This document shows positions 1 through 7,886 of a stretch of DNA of 16,010 nt, one piece after another. The notes below the pieces were generated by a model. That model saw nothing but the letters and a program-made list of their open reading frames with translations. It was not told the origin of the DNA and made no database searches. Every line of letters starts with the position of its first letter. Position 1 is the first letter of the stretch. Made by a program: the position numbers and the translations under genes. Source of the DNA: Defluviicoccus vanus (GTDB lineage Bacteria; Pseudomonadota; Alphaproteobacteria; Rhodospirillales; Defluviicoccaceae); the NCBI RefSeq assembly GCF_014672695.1, contig NZ_CP053923.1, positions 2,646,014 to 2,662,023 on the forward strand, written 5' to 3'.

Positions 1-1683
1 GGCGCCGTCCTCGAAGAAGCAGCGAAGGTCGCTGGCGAGGTCCTGGCGCCGATCAATCAGCAAGGCGACGTGCAGGGGTCGGTTTGGAGTGATGGCAAGG
101 TAACGACGCCGGACGGCTGGAAAGACGCCTACGCCACGTTCATCGCCGGCGGCTGGAACGGCGCGGTCAATGAACCGGAGTGGGGCGGCATGGGGCTACC
201 GTGGCTGGTCAATGCCGCGGTGCAGGAGATGATTCATTCCGCCAACATGGCCTTCGCACTATGCCCGATGCTGACGCAAGGCGCGATCGAGGCGATCACC
301 CTTAACGGCTCGGAAGAGCTGAAGCAGCGCTTCCTGCCGAAGATGGTCAGCGGCGAGTGGACGGGGACGATGAATCTGACCGAGCCGCAGGCCGGCTCGG
401 ATCTGAGCGCCGTTCGCAGCCGCGCCGAGCGCGCCGACGGCCACTACCTGATCTCCGGGCAGAAGATCTTCATCACCTACGGCGATCACGACCTCACCGA
501 CAACATCATCCACCTGGTGCTGGCCCGCTGCCCCGATGCGCCTCCGGGAGTGAAGGGCATCTCGCTGTTCGTGGTGCCGAAGTTCATCCTCGACGACAAC
601 GGCGCGCCGGGCGAGTTGAACGACGTCCAGTGCGTCTCGATCGAACACAAGCTCGGCATCCACGGCAGCCCGACGGCAGTGCTGTCGTTCGGCGACAAGG
701 GCGGCGCCGTCGGCTACCTGGTCGGCGAGGAAAACCGCGGCCTCGAATACATGTTCGTGATGATGAACCTGGAGCGTCTCGTCGTCGGCATCCAGGGCCT
801 CGGCATCTCCGAGCGCGCCTATCAGCAGGCGGTAAGCTACGCCCGCGAGCGGGTCCAGGGCCAGCCCGTCGGCACCAAGGGCGAGCGGCTGCCGATCATT
901 CATCACCCGAACATCCGCCGCAAATTGCTGGCGATGCGCGCCGAAATCGAGGCGATGCGGGCGGTGGCTTTTGCCGCCGCACGGGCGAGCGATCTTTACG
1001 ATCGCCATCCCGACGCCGCGGTGCAGGCGTTCAATAAGGCGCGGCTGGAGCTGCTGACCCCGATCGTCAAGGGCTGGTGCACCGAGCGCTCGGTTGAACT
1101 GACATCGATCGGCGTCCAGGTGCACGGCGGCATGGGCTACATCGAAGAAACCGGTGCCAGCCAGCACTTCCGCGACGCGCGGATCACGCCGATCTACGAA
1201 GGCACCACCGCCATTCAGGCCAATGACCTGGTCGGCCGCAAGATCATCCGCGACAAGGGCCAGACGGTCCGCGCTTTGCTCGACGAGATGCGTGGCCTCG
1301 AGAGCGCACTCGCGTCCAACCGCGACGACCAAGCCTCGGCAGCGGCGTTATCGGCAGCGCTGATGGCCGGTATCGCCGATGCCAGCAGCGTCGTCGACTG
1401 GCTGCTCGACGCGGCCGGGCGCGACCAGCGGCTGCCGTTGGTGGCGGCAAACTATGTCCTGCTGCTGTTTGGCACCCTGATCGGCGGCCACGAAATGGCG
1501 CGCGCCGCGCTGGCGGCCGGCCGGCGGCTGGCGGCGGGTGAGGGCGATCCGGCGTTCCTCACCGCCAAGATCACCACCGCGCGCTACTACGCTGAGCACG
1601 TGATGCCGCGCATTGCCGGCTTCACCCGCGCCATCATCGACGGCTCGGCAACGGTGCTTGCGCTCGATACCGAACTTCTCTGA
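1..1683 (+). CDS. Acyl-CoA dehydrogenase, long FadE/DmdC-like type (5' end outside window)
   Basis: The frame is open from base 1 and ends at TGA 1681-1683, giving 560 visible residues; the family is usually about 595-600, so roughly 35-40 N-terminal residues lie to the left. The enzyme uses FAD to introduce a trans-2 double bond into an acyl-CoA and passes electrons to ETF. Visible marks, counted from codon 1: the flavin-contact stretch NLTEPQAGSD at about 125-134, LGIHGSPT at 218-225, the Arg of NLERLVVG at 259, and the probable catalytic base Glu400 in PIYEGTTAIQ. The region after about 430 matches the extra C-terminal helical domain of the long subfamily that includes DmdC (3-methylmercaptopropionyl-CoA dehydrogenase). 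Substrate cannot be read from sequence. A GTG at 70 is an internal codon, not the start, because good family sequence (LEEAAKVAGEVLAP) precedes it. It lies 118 bp upstream of icmF on the same strand, so a shared transcript is likely; short or branched acyl-CoA is the best guess for substrate. Confidence 0.92.
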   Translation, partial: GAVLEEAAKVAGEVLAPINQQGDVQGSVWSDGKVTTPDGWKDAYATFIAGGWNGAVNEPEWGGMGLPWLVNAAVQEMIHSANMAFALCPMLTQGAIEAITLNGSEELKQRFLPKMVSGEWTGTMNLTEPQAGSDLSAVRSRAERADGHYLISGQKIFITYGDHDLTDNIIHLVLARCPDAPPGVKGISLFVVPKFILDDNGAPGELNDVQCVSIEHKLGIHGSPTAVLSFGDKGGAVGYLVGEENRGLEYMFVMMNLERLVVGIQGLGISERAYQQAVSYARERVQGQPVGTKGERLPIIHHPNIRRKLLAMRAEIEAMRAVAFAAARASDLYDRHPDAAVQAFNKARLELLTPIVKGWCTERSVELTSIGVQVHGGMGYIEETGASQHFRDARITPIYEGTTAIQANDLVGRKIIRDKGQTVRALLDEMRGLESALASNRDDQASAAALSAALMAGIADASSVVDWLLDAAGRDQRLPLVAANYVLLLFGTLIGGHEMARAALAAGRRLAAGEGDPAFLTAKITTARYYAEHVMPRIAGFTRAIIDGSATVLALDTELL

Positions 1684-1751
1684 TCGCCGGCGCGTCGCCG
1701 CCGCGGCGGCAGCACACCGGCGAGAGTGACTTCAACGGGCCCGGCGCGTCG

Positions 1752-1765
1752 GCGTGGGCCCACGC
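1752..1765. promoter_or_regulatory. Perfect 14-bp palindrome upstream of icmF
   Basis: GCGTGGGCCCACGC reads identically on both strands. It is 36 bp before the icmF ATG at 1802, inside the 118 bp gap after the acyl-CoA dehydrogenase gene. Outer arms GGCGC (1743-1747) and GCGCC (1767-1771) nearly extend the symmetry. It could be an operator for a dimeric repressor or simply an RNA hairpin between two cotranscribed genes. A second palindrome, GCCGCCGCGGCGGC, sits at 1697-1710 just after the upstream stop codon. Which protein binds, if any, is unknown. Confidence 0.35.
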
Positions 1766-1788
1766 AGCGCCGCAGGCGCGGCAAGAGT

Positions 1789-1792
1789 GGAG
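1789..1792 (+). promoter_or_regulatory. Ribosome binding site that fixes the icmF start
   Basis: GGAG at 1789-1792 is 9 nt before ATG 1802. An in-frame GTG at 1754 would add 16 residues, but it sits inside the palindrome, has no Shine-Dalgarno at normal distance, and the added residues do not look like family sequence. Confidence 0.75.
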
Positions 1793-1801
1793 ATTGTTGA
1801 A

Positions 1802-4800
1802 ATGCCTGATGACCTAGTGGTTGTGGACCGGCAGACCGAGGCTGATCCGGCGCCGGCGGAAGCGGCGAAAGCCCGAGGCCCGGTACGGTTCGTGACCGCG
1901 GCGAGCTTGTTCGATGGCCACGATGCGTCGATCAACATCGTTCGCCGGGTGCTGCAGGGTGCCGGCGCCGAGGTGATCCATCTCGGGCATAACCGCTCGG
2001 TCGAGGAGATCGTCAACGCCGCGCTGCAGGAAGACGTCCACGGCATCGCCTTAAGTTCGTACCAGGGCGGTCACATGGAGTTCTTCAAGTACATGATCGA
2101 CCTGCTGCGCGAGCGGGGCGGCGCGGAAATCCAGGTCTTCGGCGGCGGCGGCGGCGTCATCGTCGCCGAGGAGGTGGCCGAGCTGCACGCTTACGGCGTT
2201 GCCCGCATCTACACGCCGGAGGACGGCCGGCGGATGGGTCTGCAGGGGATGATCGACGATATGATCGCCCGCTGCAATTTCTCGCTCTCGGAGTCGGTGC
2301 CGACCGACTTCCATGCCCTTGCAGAAGGCAACCTCCGCGACCTGGCGAAGGTGATCACCGCGCTCGAAGACGGCGTCCTCGACGAGGCCGCCCGTGACCA
2401 GCTGCACGCTCTGGCGCACCGCCGTGGCGTCGTCCCGGTGATCGGTGTCACCGGCACCGGCGGTGCCGGCAAGTCTTCGCTCAACGATGAGTTGATCCGC
2501 CGCTTCCGTATGTATTCTGGCGAGCCGAAGATCGCGGTGATCGCCATCGATCCGTCGCGGCGCAAAACCGGCGGTGCCTTGCTCGGCGACCGCATCCGGA
2601 TGAACGCCATCGACGCGGCCAATATCTACGTCCGCTCGCTCGCCACCCGCTCGCCCAACGCCGAAGTGCCGGAGGCGATGAAGGACATCATCACCGCCTG
2701 CAAGGCTGCCGGCTTCCAGCTGATCATCGTCGAGACGCCGGGTATCGGCCAGGGTGACGCCGGCATCGTGCCGTTCGTCGATCTGTCACTGTACGTGATG
2801 ACGCCTGAGTTCGGTGCTGCCTCACAGCTCGAAAAAATCGACATGCTCGATTTCGCCGACATCGTCGCCATCAACAAGTTCGACCGGCAGGGGGCGCAGG
2901 ACGCACTGCGCGATGTGGCGAAGCAAATTCAACGCAATCGCGAGGCGTTTACCACCCCGGTCGATACGATGCCGGTGTTCGGCACCATGTCGTCGCGGTT
3001 CAATGACTTAGGCGTGACCGCGCTCTACCAGGAGCTGATCCGCCAGTGCAACGACAAGAGCCTTGGCCGCTGGCAGAGCAGTGCGGCGGAGGTGACCGCC
3101 AAGCATGCCGAGCCGGGGGCGGGGATCGTCCCGGCGGCGCGGCGCAACTATCTGGCGGAGATCGCCGATACCGTCCGTGGCTATCATACCGCCGTCCGCG
3201 GCCAGGTGGCGATCGCCCGCAAGCGGCAGGCGCTGCGCCAGACCAAGGAGATGCTCGCCGCCGCGGGCCGCCCCGCCGCCGACGTGGAGGCGCTGCTGGA
3301 CGACCAGAATGAGGCCCTTGATCCGCGCTGCCGCAAGCTGATCGACATGTGGCCAACCGTTGTCCAGGCCTACTCGGGCGACGAGTATGTGGTCCGGATG
3401 CGCGACAAAGAAACCCGCACCGCTCTGACCAGTCAGTCACTCTCCGGTACCCGCATTCCCAAGGTGGCGCTGCCGCGGTTCGAGGATGAAGGCGAAATCC
3501 TCAGGTGGCAGTTGAAGGAAAATGTCCCCGGTGCCTTCCCGTTCACCGCCGGGGTGTTCTCCTTCAAACGTGAGGGCGAGGATCCCACCCGGATGTTCGC
3601 CGGCGAAGGTGATCCGTTCCGCACCAACCGCCGTTTCAAGTTCCTGGCCAAGGACATGCCGGCGAAGCGGTTGTCCACTGCCTTCGATTCCGTGACCCTC
3701 TACGGCTTCGACCCCGACGAGCGGCCGGACATCTATGGCAAGGTGGGCAACTCCGGGGTGTCGATCGCCACGCTTGATGACCTGAAGACGCTCTACGACG
3801 GCTTCGAGCTGTGCGACCCGCAGACGTCGGTGTCGATGACGATCAACGGTCCGGCGCCGTCCATCCTGGCGATGTTCTTCAATGCCGCCATCGACCAGCA
3901 GATCTGTCGCTTCGAGGCGGAGAATGGCCGTCGTCCCACCGAGGATGAAGCGCTCAAGATTCGCGACTGGGTGATGAAAAACGTCCGCGGCACCGTGCAG
4001 GCTGACATCCTCAAGGAAGACCAGGGACAGAACACCTGCATCTTCTCCACCGAGTTTGCCCTGAAGATGATGGCGGATATCCAGGAGTATTTCGTCCACC
4101 ACCAAGTGCGAAATTTCTATTCGGTGTCGATCTCCGGCTACCACATCGCCGAGGCTGGCGCCAACCCGATCAGCCAGTTGGCCTTTACTCTCGCCAACGG
4201 CTTCACCTACGTCGAGGCGTATCTGGCGCGCGGCATGCACATCGATGACTTCGCGCCCAACCTGTCGTTCTTCTTCTCCGCCGGCATGGAGCCGGAGTAC
4301 GCGGTGATGGGCCGGGTCGCCCGGCGCATCTGGTCGACGGCGCTGCGGTTCAAGTACGGTGCCAACGAGCGCTCGCAGAAGCTCAAGTACCACACCCAGA
4401 CCTCGGGCCGCTCGCTGCACGCCCAGGAGTACGCGTTCAACGACGTGCGCACGACGCTGCAGGCGCTGATCGCCACCTACGACAACACCAACAGCCTGCA
4501 CACCAACGCCTACGACGAGGCGATCACCACGCCGACCGAGGAAAGCGTCCGCCGCGCCCTGGCGATCCAGATGATCATCAACCGTGAGTGGGGCCTCGCC
4601 AAGAACGAGAACCCCAATCAGGGCGCATTCATCATCGATGAGCTGACCGACTTGGTGGAAGAAGCGGTGCTGCAGGAGTTCGAGCGCATCTCGGCGCGTG
4701 GTGGGGTGCTGGGGGCGATGGAGACCGGCTATCAGCGCGGCAAGATCCAGGACGAGTCCCTCTACTACGAGCGGAAGAAGCACGACGGCTCGTACCCGAT

Positions 4801-5083
4801 CATCGGCGTCAACACCTTCGTCAATCCCCAGGGGAGCGAACTACCGACACCGGAGCTGGCGCGTTCCACCGACGAGGAAAAGCAGGGTCAGCTCGCCCGG
4901 CTGGCGGCATTCCATGCGCGCAACGCGGATCAGGCCGAGGCGATGACGGCACGGCTGAAGGCGGTGGCGGTTGCCGGCGGTAACATCTTCGAGGTCCTGG
5001 TGGACGCGGTTCGCGTGCTTTCCCTCGGCCAGATCAGCCAAGCGCTGTTCGAGGTCGGCGGCAAATACCGCCGCAGCATGTGA
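1802..5083 (+). CDS. icmF: Fused isobutyryl-CoA mutase (B12-binding domain, MeaI-type GTPase, mutase barrel)
   Basis: The 1,093-residue protein has the full IcmF order. Residues about 28-158 form the cobalamin domain, with DGHD at 38-41 (His40 the expected lower axial ligand), LSSYQGG at 84-90 and a glycine run at 114-118. Residues about 205-430 form the G-protein chaperone: P-loop GVTGTGGAGKSS 215-226, ETPGIGQGD 311-319, NKFD 358-361. Residues about 550-1093 form the substrate barrel. IcmF interconverts isobutyryl-CoA and n-butyryl-CoA by an adenosylcobalamin radical mechanism, and the G domain gates cofactor loading. Phe599 (TRMFAG) and Gln743 (GQNTCIF) fall where methylmalonyl-CoA mutase has Tyr and Arg, which favours isobutyryl-CoA over methylmalonyl-CoA; some isovaleryl/pivalyl-CoA activity is possible. 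No frameshift or missing motif seen. It follows an acyl-CoA dehydrogenase gene and converges on RTX1, 68 bp away. Confidence 0.96.
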   Translation: MPDDLVVVDRQTEADPAPAEAAKARGPVRFVTAASLFDGHDASINIVRRVLQGAGAEVIHLGHNRSVEEIVNAALQEDVHGIALSSYQGGHMEFFKYMIDLLRERGGAEIQVFGGGGGVIVAEEVAELHAYGVARIYTPEDGRRMGLQGMIDDMIARCNFSLSESVPTDFHALAEGNLRDLAKVITALEDGVLDEAARDQLHALAHRRGVVPVIGVTGTGGAGKSSLNDELIRRFRMYSGEPKIAVIAIDPSRRKTGGALLGDRIRMNAIDAANIYVRSLATRSPNAEVPEAMKDIITACKAAGFQLIIVETPGIGQGDAGIVPFVDLSLYVMTPEFGAASQLEKIDMLDFADIVAINKFDRQGAQDALRDVAKQIQRNREAFTTPVDTMPVFGTMSSRFNDLGVTALYQELIRQCNDKSLGRWQSSAAEVTAKHAEPGAGIVPAARRNYLAEIADTVRGYHTAVRGQVAIARKRQALRQTKEMLAAAGRPAADVEALLDDQNEALDPRCRKLIDMWPTVVQAYSGDEYVVRMRDKETRTALTSQSLSGTRIPKVALPRFEDEGEILRWQLKENVPGAFPFTAGVFSFKREGEDPTRMFAGEGDPFRTNRRFKFLAKDMPAKRLSTAFDSVTLYGFDPDERPDIYGKVGNSGVSIATLDDLKTLYDGFELCDPQTSVSMTINGPAPSILAMFFNAAIDQQICRFEAENGRRPTEDEALKIRDWVMKNVRGTVQADILKEDQGQNTCIFSTEFALKMMADIQEYFVHHQVRNFYSVSISGYHIAEAGANPISQLAFTLANGFTYVEAYLARGMHIDDFAPNLSFFFSAGMEPEYAVMGRVARRIWSTALRFKYGANERSQKLKYHTQTSGRSLHAQEYAFNDVRTTLQALIATYDNTNSLHTNAYDEAITTPTEESVRRALAIQMIINREWGLAKNENPNQGAFIIDELTDLVEEAVLQEFERISARGGVLGAMETGYQRGKIQDESLYYERKKHDGSYPIIGVNTFVNPQGSELPTPELARSTDEEKQGQLARLAAFHARNADQAEAMTARLKAVAVAGGNIFEVLVDAVRVLSLGQISQALFEVGGKYRRSM

Positions 5084-5095
5084 TGTGCGCCTGAT

Positions 5096-5110
5096 GCCGC
5101 CGCCGGCGGC
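5096..5110. terminator. GC-rich hairpin between convergent icmF and RTX1 (weak)
   Basis: GCCGCC-GCC-GGCGGC can fold into a 6-bp stem in the 68 bp gap between the icmF stop (5083) and the RTX1 stop (5152). It could serve both strands, but no T-tract follows on either side, so it is not a clear Rho-independent terminator. Confidence 0.25.
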
Positions 5111-5151
5111 CGGGGTGCCGAGGCGCCCCGTTCGCCGGCGGAAGCCTTCGC

Positions 5152-5436
5152 TCAGAGGATGAAGTCGCCGGCAACCCACTGGCTCGGCAGCACGGTGCCG
5201 TCCTGGACCAGGATTTCGAAGTCGGCCACTTTGTCGCCGTTGATGTCACCCTGGACGAGGGTGTTGGTGCCGCTTGCCACCACATGCAGCTGACCGGCGA
5301 CGCCGCTGAACGCCGCGGTGCCAATGAAGGTGAAGGCCTGGTTGCCGGCAACGAGCGTGCTGGCATCGATCAGCGACAGATCGATCTGATCGCCGGCGGC
5401 GGCGCCGACGCCGTCGAAGGCGACGATACTGTCATG
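5152..5436 (-). repeat. Near-identical 3' end shared with RTX2 (copy 1)
   Basis: This block aligns to 10968-11252 at a constant offset of 5816. There are five differences in the first 97 bp, then none for 164 bp (5249-5412), then scattered differences again. That patchy pattern points to recent gene conversion or duplication. Confidence 0.85.
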
Positions 5437-5502
5437 GTTGACGCCCACGGCAGAGTCGGTTATCGCGGCGAAGACGAACTTGTCGGCCCCGGTGCCGCCA
5501 CT
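5152..5502 (-). CDS. RTX1 block E: serralysin-type C-terminal domain
   Basis: With one base restored at 5502/5503 the frame reads SGGTGADKFVFAAITDS and runs to TGA 5154-5152. The roughly 110 residues (GDQIDLSLIDAS, FTFIGTAAFSG, QGDINGDKVADFEIL) match the domain that follows RTX repeats in peptidase M10/serralysin-like proteins and carries the C-terminal type I secretion signal. The end GDFIL (acidic then hydrophobic) is a typical uncleaved signal. It is almost the same as the RTX2 C-terminus; one change is Thr for Ala in the DGxVLPS segment. Confidence 0.7.
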   Translation of the reverse strand, partial: SGGTGADKFVFAAITDSAVGVNHDSIVAFDGVGAAAGDQIDLSLIDASTLVAGNQAFTFIGTAAFSGVAGQLHVVASGTNTLVQGDINGDKVADFEILVQDGTVLPSQWVAGDFIL

Positions 5503-7001
5503 AGGATGTCGGTGCCAGCGCCGCCGAGGAGGGTGTCGAGCCCGTCACCGCCGCTCAGGCTGTCATTCCCGGCACCCCCGTCGTGGGAGTCGTTGCCGAT
5601 GCCGCCGGCGAGCGTATCGTTACCGGCCGCGCCGATCAGCGAGTCATTGCCGTTGCCGCCATCAAGGCTGTTGTTGAGGGCGTTGCCGGTGAGCGTGTCG
5701 TTGAACGCCGAGCCGACGACGTTTTCCACGTTGGCGAGGGTATCGATGCCGGCGCCGACGGTGTTCTGTGCCGTGGCGAGCGCCAGGTTGACCGTCACCC
5801 CGGTAGCGGAGGCGGCGTAGCTCACCGTATCGATGCCGCCCCCACCATCGATGGAGTCGTTGCCGGCCCCGCCGTCGAGGACATCGTTGCCAAGGCCACC
5901 GATGAGAGTGTCGTTGCCGACCGCGGCGCTGAGTGAATCATTGCCGCTGCCGCCATCGAGGCTGTTGTTGAGGGCGTTGCCGGTAAGCGTGTCGTTGAAC
6001 GCCGAGCCGACGACGTTTTCCACGTTGGCGAGGGTATCGATGCCGGCGCCGACGGTGTTCTGAGCCGTGACGAGCGCCAGGTTGACCGTCACCGCCGCCA
6101 GCGCCGAGGCGTAGCTCGCGGTATCGATGCCACCACCGCCATCGATGGAGTCGCTGCCGGCGCCGCCGTCGAGGACATCGTTGCCGAGGCCACCGATGAG
6201 CGTGTCGTTGCCGGCCGCGGTGGACAGCGAATCATTGCCGCTGCCGCCATCGAAGCTGTTGTTGAGGGCGTTGCCGGTAAGCGTGTCGTTGAAGGTGGAT
6301 CCCAGGATGTCTTCGATGTTGGCGAGGGTCTCGATGCCGCCGCCGCCAGTGTTTTGCGCCGTGGTCAGCGAGAGATTGACCGTTACCCCGGCGGCGGTTC
6401 CGGCGTAGCTCACCCGATCGATCCCGGCGCCGCCGTCGATGGAGTCGTTGCCGGCACCCCCGTGCAGGGAATCGTTGCCGATGCCGCCCGCCAGGGTGTC
6501 GTTGCCGTCGCCACCCCAGATCTGATCGTCACCGCCGCCACCATCGATGCTGTTGTTGTCGGCGCTGCCGGTGAAGATATCAGCGAAGGTCGAGCCGAGA
6601 AGGTTTTCGATCCCGACAAGGGTGTCGATGCCGCCGCCAACGGTGTTCTGCGCCACGGTGAGCGCCAGGTTGACCGTTACTCCGGCGGCGGTTCCAGCAT
6701 AGCTCAGCGTATCGATCCCGGTACCGCCATCGATGGAGTCGTTGCCGGCACCCCCGTGGAGGAAATCGTTGCCGATGCCGCCCACCAGGGTGTCGTTGCC
6801 GTCGCCACCCCAGATCTGATCGTTACCGCCGCCGCCATCGATGCTGTTGTTGCCGGCACTGCCGGTGAACACGTCGTGGAAGGTGGATCCCAGGATGTTT
6901 TCAATGTTGATGAGGGTGTCGACGCCAGCACCGACAGTGTTCTGCGCCGTGGTGAGCGCCAGGTTGACCGTCACCCCGGCGGCGGTTCCGGCGTAGCTTA
7001 C
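5503..7001 (-). CDS. RTX1 block D: five 98-residue modules
   Basis: The fourth frame resumes exactly at VSYAGTAAGVTVN (7001) and carries the remaining modules, ending with RTX repeats LSGGDGLDTLLGGAGTDIL. The missing base at 5502/5503 then throws it out of frame and it stops at 5460. Module sequences drift along the block: copies near 6120 and 5830 share NVENVVGSAFNDTLTG, while the earlier ones have NIENILGSTF, so neighbours resemble each other most, as expected from stepwise tandem duplication. Confidence 0.65.
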
Positions 7002-7616
7002 CTCTGTCAATCCCGATGCCGCCGTCGATGGAGTCGTTACCGGCACCCCCGTGCAGGGCATCGTTGCCGATGCCGCCCGCCAGGGTGTCGTTGCCGTCGC
7101 CACCCCAGATCTGATCGTCGCCGCTGCCGCCATCGATGCTGTTGTTGCCGGCACTCCCGGTGAGTACGTCGGCGAAGGCGGATCCCAGGATGTTTTCGAT
7201 GTTGACGAGGGTATCGATGCCGGCACCGACGGTGTTCTGTGCCGTGGCGAGTGCCAGATTGATCGTCACCCCGGCGCCGGTTCCAGCATAGCTCACCGTA
7301 TCGATGCCATCACCGCCGTCGATGGAGTCGTTGCCGGCACCGCCGTGCAGGGAATCATTGCCGGTGCCGCCGGCCAGGGTGTCGTTGCCGTCGCCGCCCC
7401 AGATCTGATCGTTACCGCCGCTGCCATCGATGCTGTTGTTGTCGGCACTGCCGGTCAGCAGATCGTTGAAGGTGGATCCCAGGATGTTTTCGATGTTGAT
7501 GAGGGTATCGATGCCGGCGCCGACGGTATTCTGCGCTCCGGTTAGCGCCAGATTGACCGTCACCCCGGTGGTGGTTCCAGCATAGCTCACCGTATCGATC
7601 CCATCGCCGCCGTCGA
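5558..7616 (-). repeat. Seven tandem 294-bp units (98-aa RTX module)
   Basis: The landmark ATGGAG (ATAGAG in one copy, plus strand) occurs at 5851, 6145, 6439, 6733, 7028, 7322 and 7616. The intervals are 294, 294, 294, 295, 294 and 294 bp. The single 295 locates the +1 frameshift independently of translation. Each unit encodes a beta-rich segment of about 50 residues (SYAGTxxGVTVNLAL, AQNTVGAG) plus several RTX nonapeptides. The last unit before the C-terminal domain is not complete. Confidence 0.9.
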
Positions 7617-7886
7617 TAGAGTCGTTGCCGTCACCGCCGCGGAGAGTATCGCTGTCAGCGCCTCCGAGGATGGTATCGTTGCCAGTGCCGCCGATTAACA
7701 AGTCAGCCCCGTCACCCCCGGACAGGGCATCCACGCCGTCGCCGCCGTCTACCGTGTCGTTGCCGGTGCCACCGTCGATGCTGTCGTTGCCGATATTGCC
7801 GAGCAGAGTGTCGTTGCCGTCGCCGCCGCGGATGGTGTCGTCGTCGGCACCACCTGCAACCGTGTCGTCGCCGGCACCGCCGATCA
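7004..7886 (-). CDS. RTX1 block C: RTX repeats and first 98-residue modules
   Basis: The third frame restores GNDSLIGGAGDDT across the 7887/7888 deletion and carries RTX repeats, then the first two complete copies of the module beginning VSYAGTxxGVTVNLAL and including AQNTVGAGIDTLxNIEN. In this frame the first ATG is at 7734. It loses sense at about 7003, where GID-Arg is followed by GKLRRN instead of VSYAGT; the raw frame stops at 6901. Confidence 0.65.

Noticed and set aside
259..1332. Minus-strand open frame of 357 codons opposite the acyl-CoA dehydrogenase gene
   Set aside because: Its composition is typical of antisense frames, there is no ribosome site, and the plus-strand gene is clear.
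1754..1801. GTG at 1754 as the icmF start
   Set aside because: It lies within the palindrome and lacks a Shine-Dalgarno; ATG 1802 has GGAG at 9 nt and gives normal family length.
3437..4783. Minus-strand open frame of 448 codons inside icmF
   Set aside because: It has no recognisable domain, and the plus strand is a fully conserved IcmF; GC-rich genes often give such shadows.
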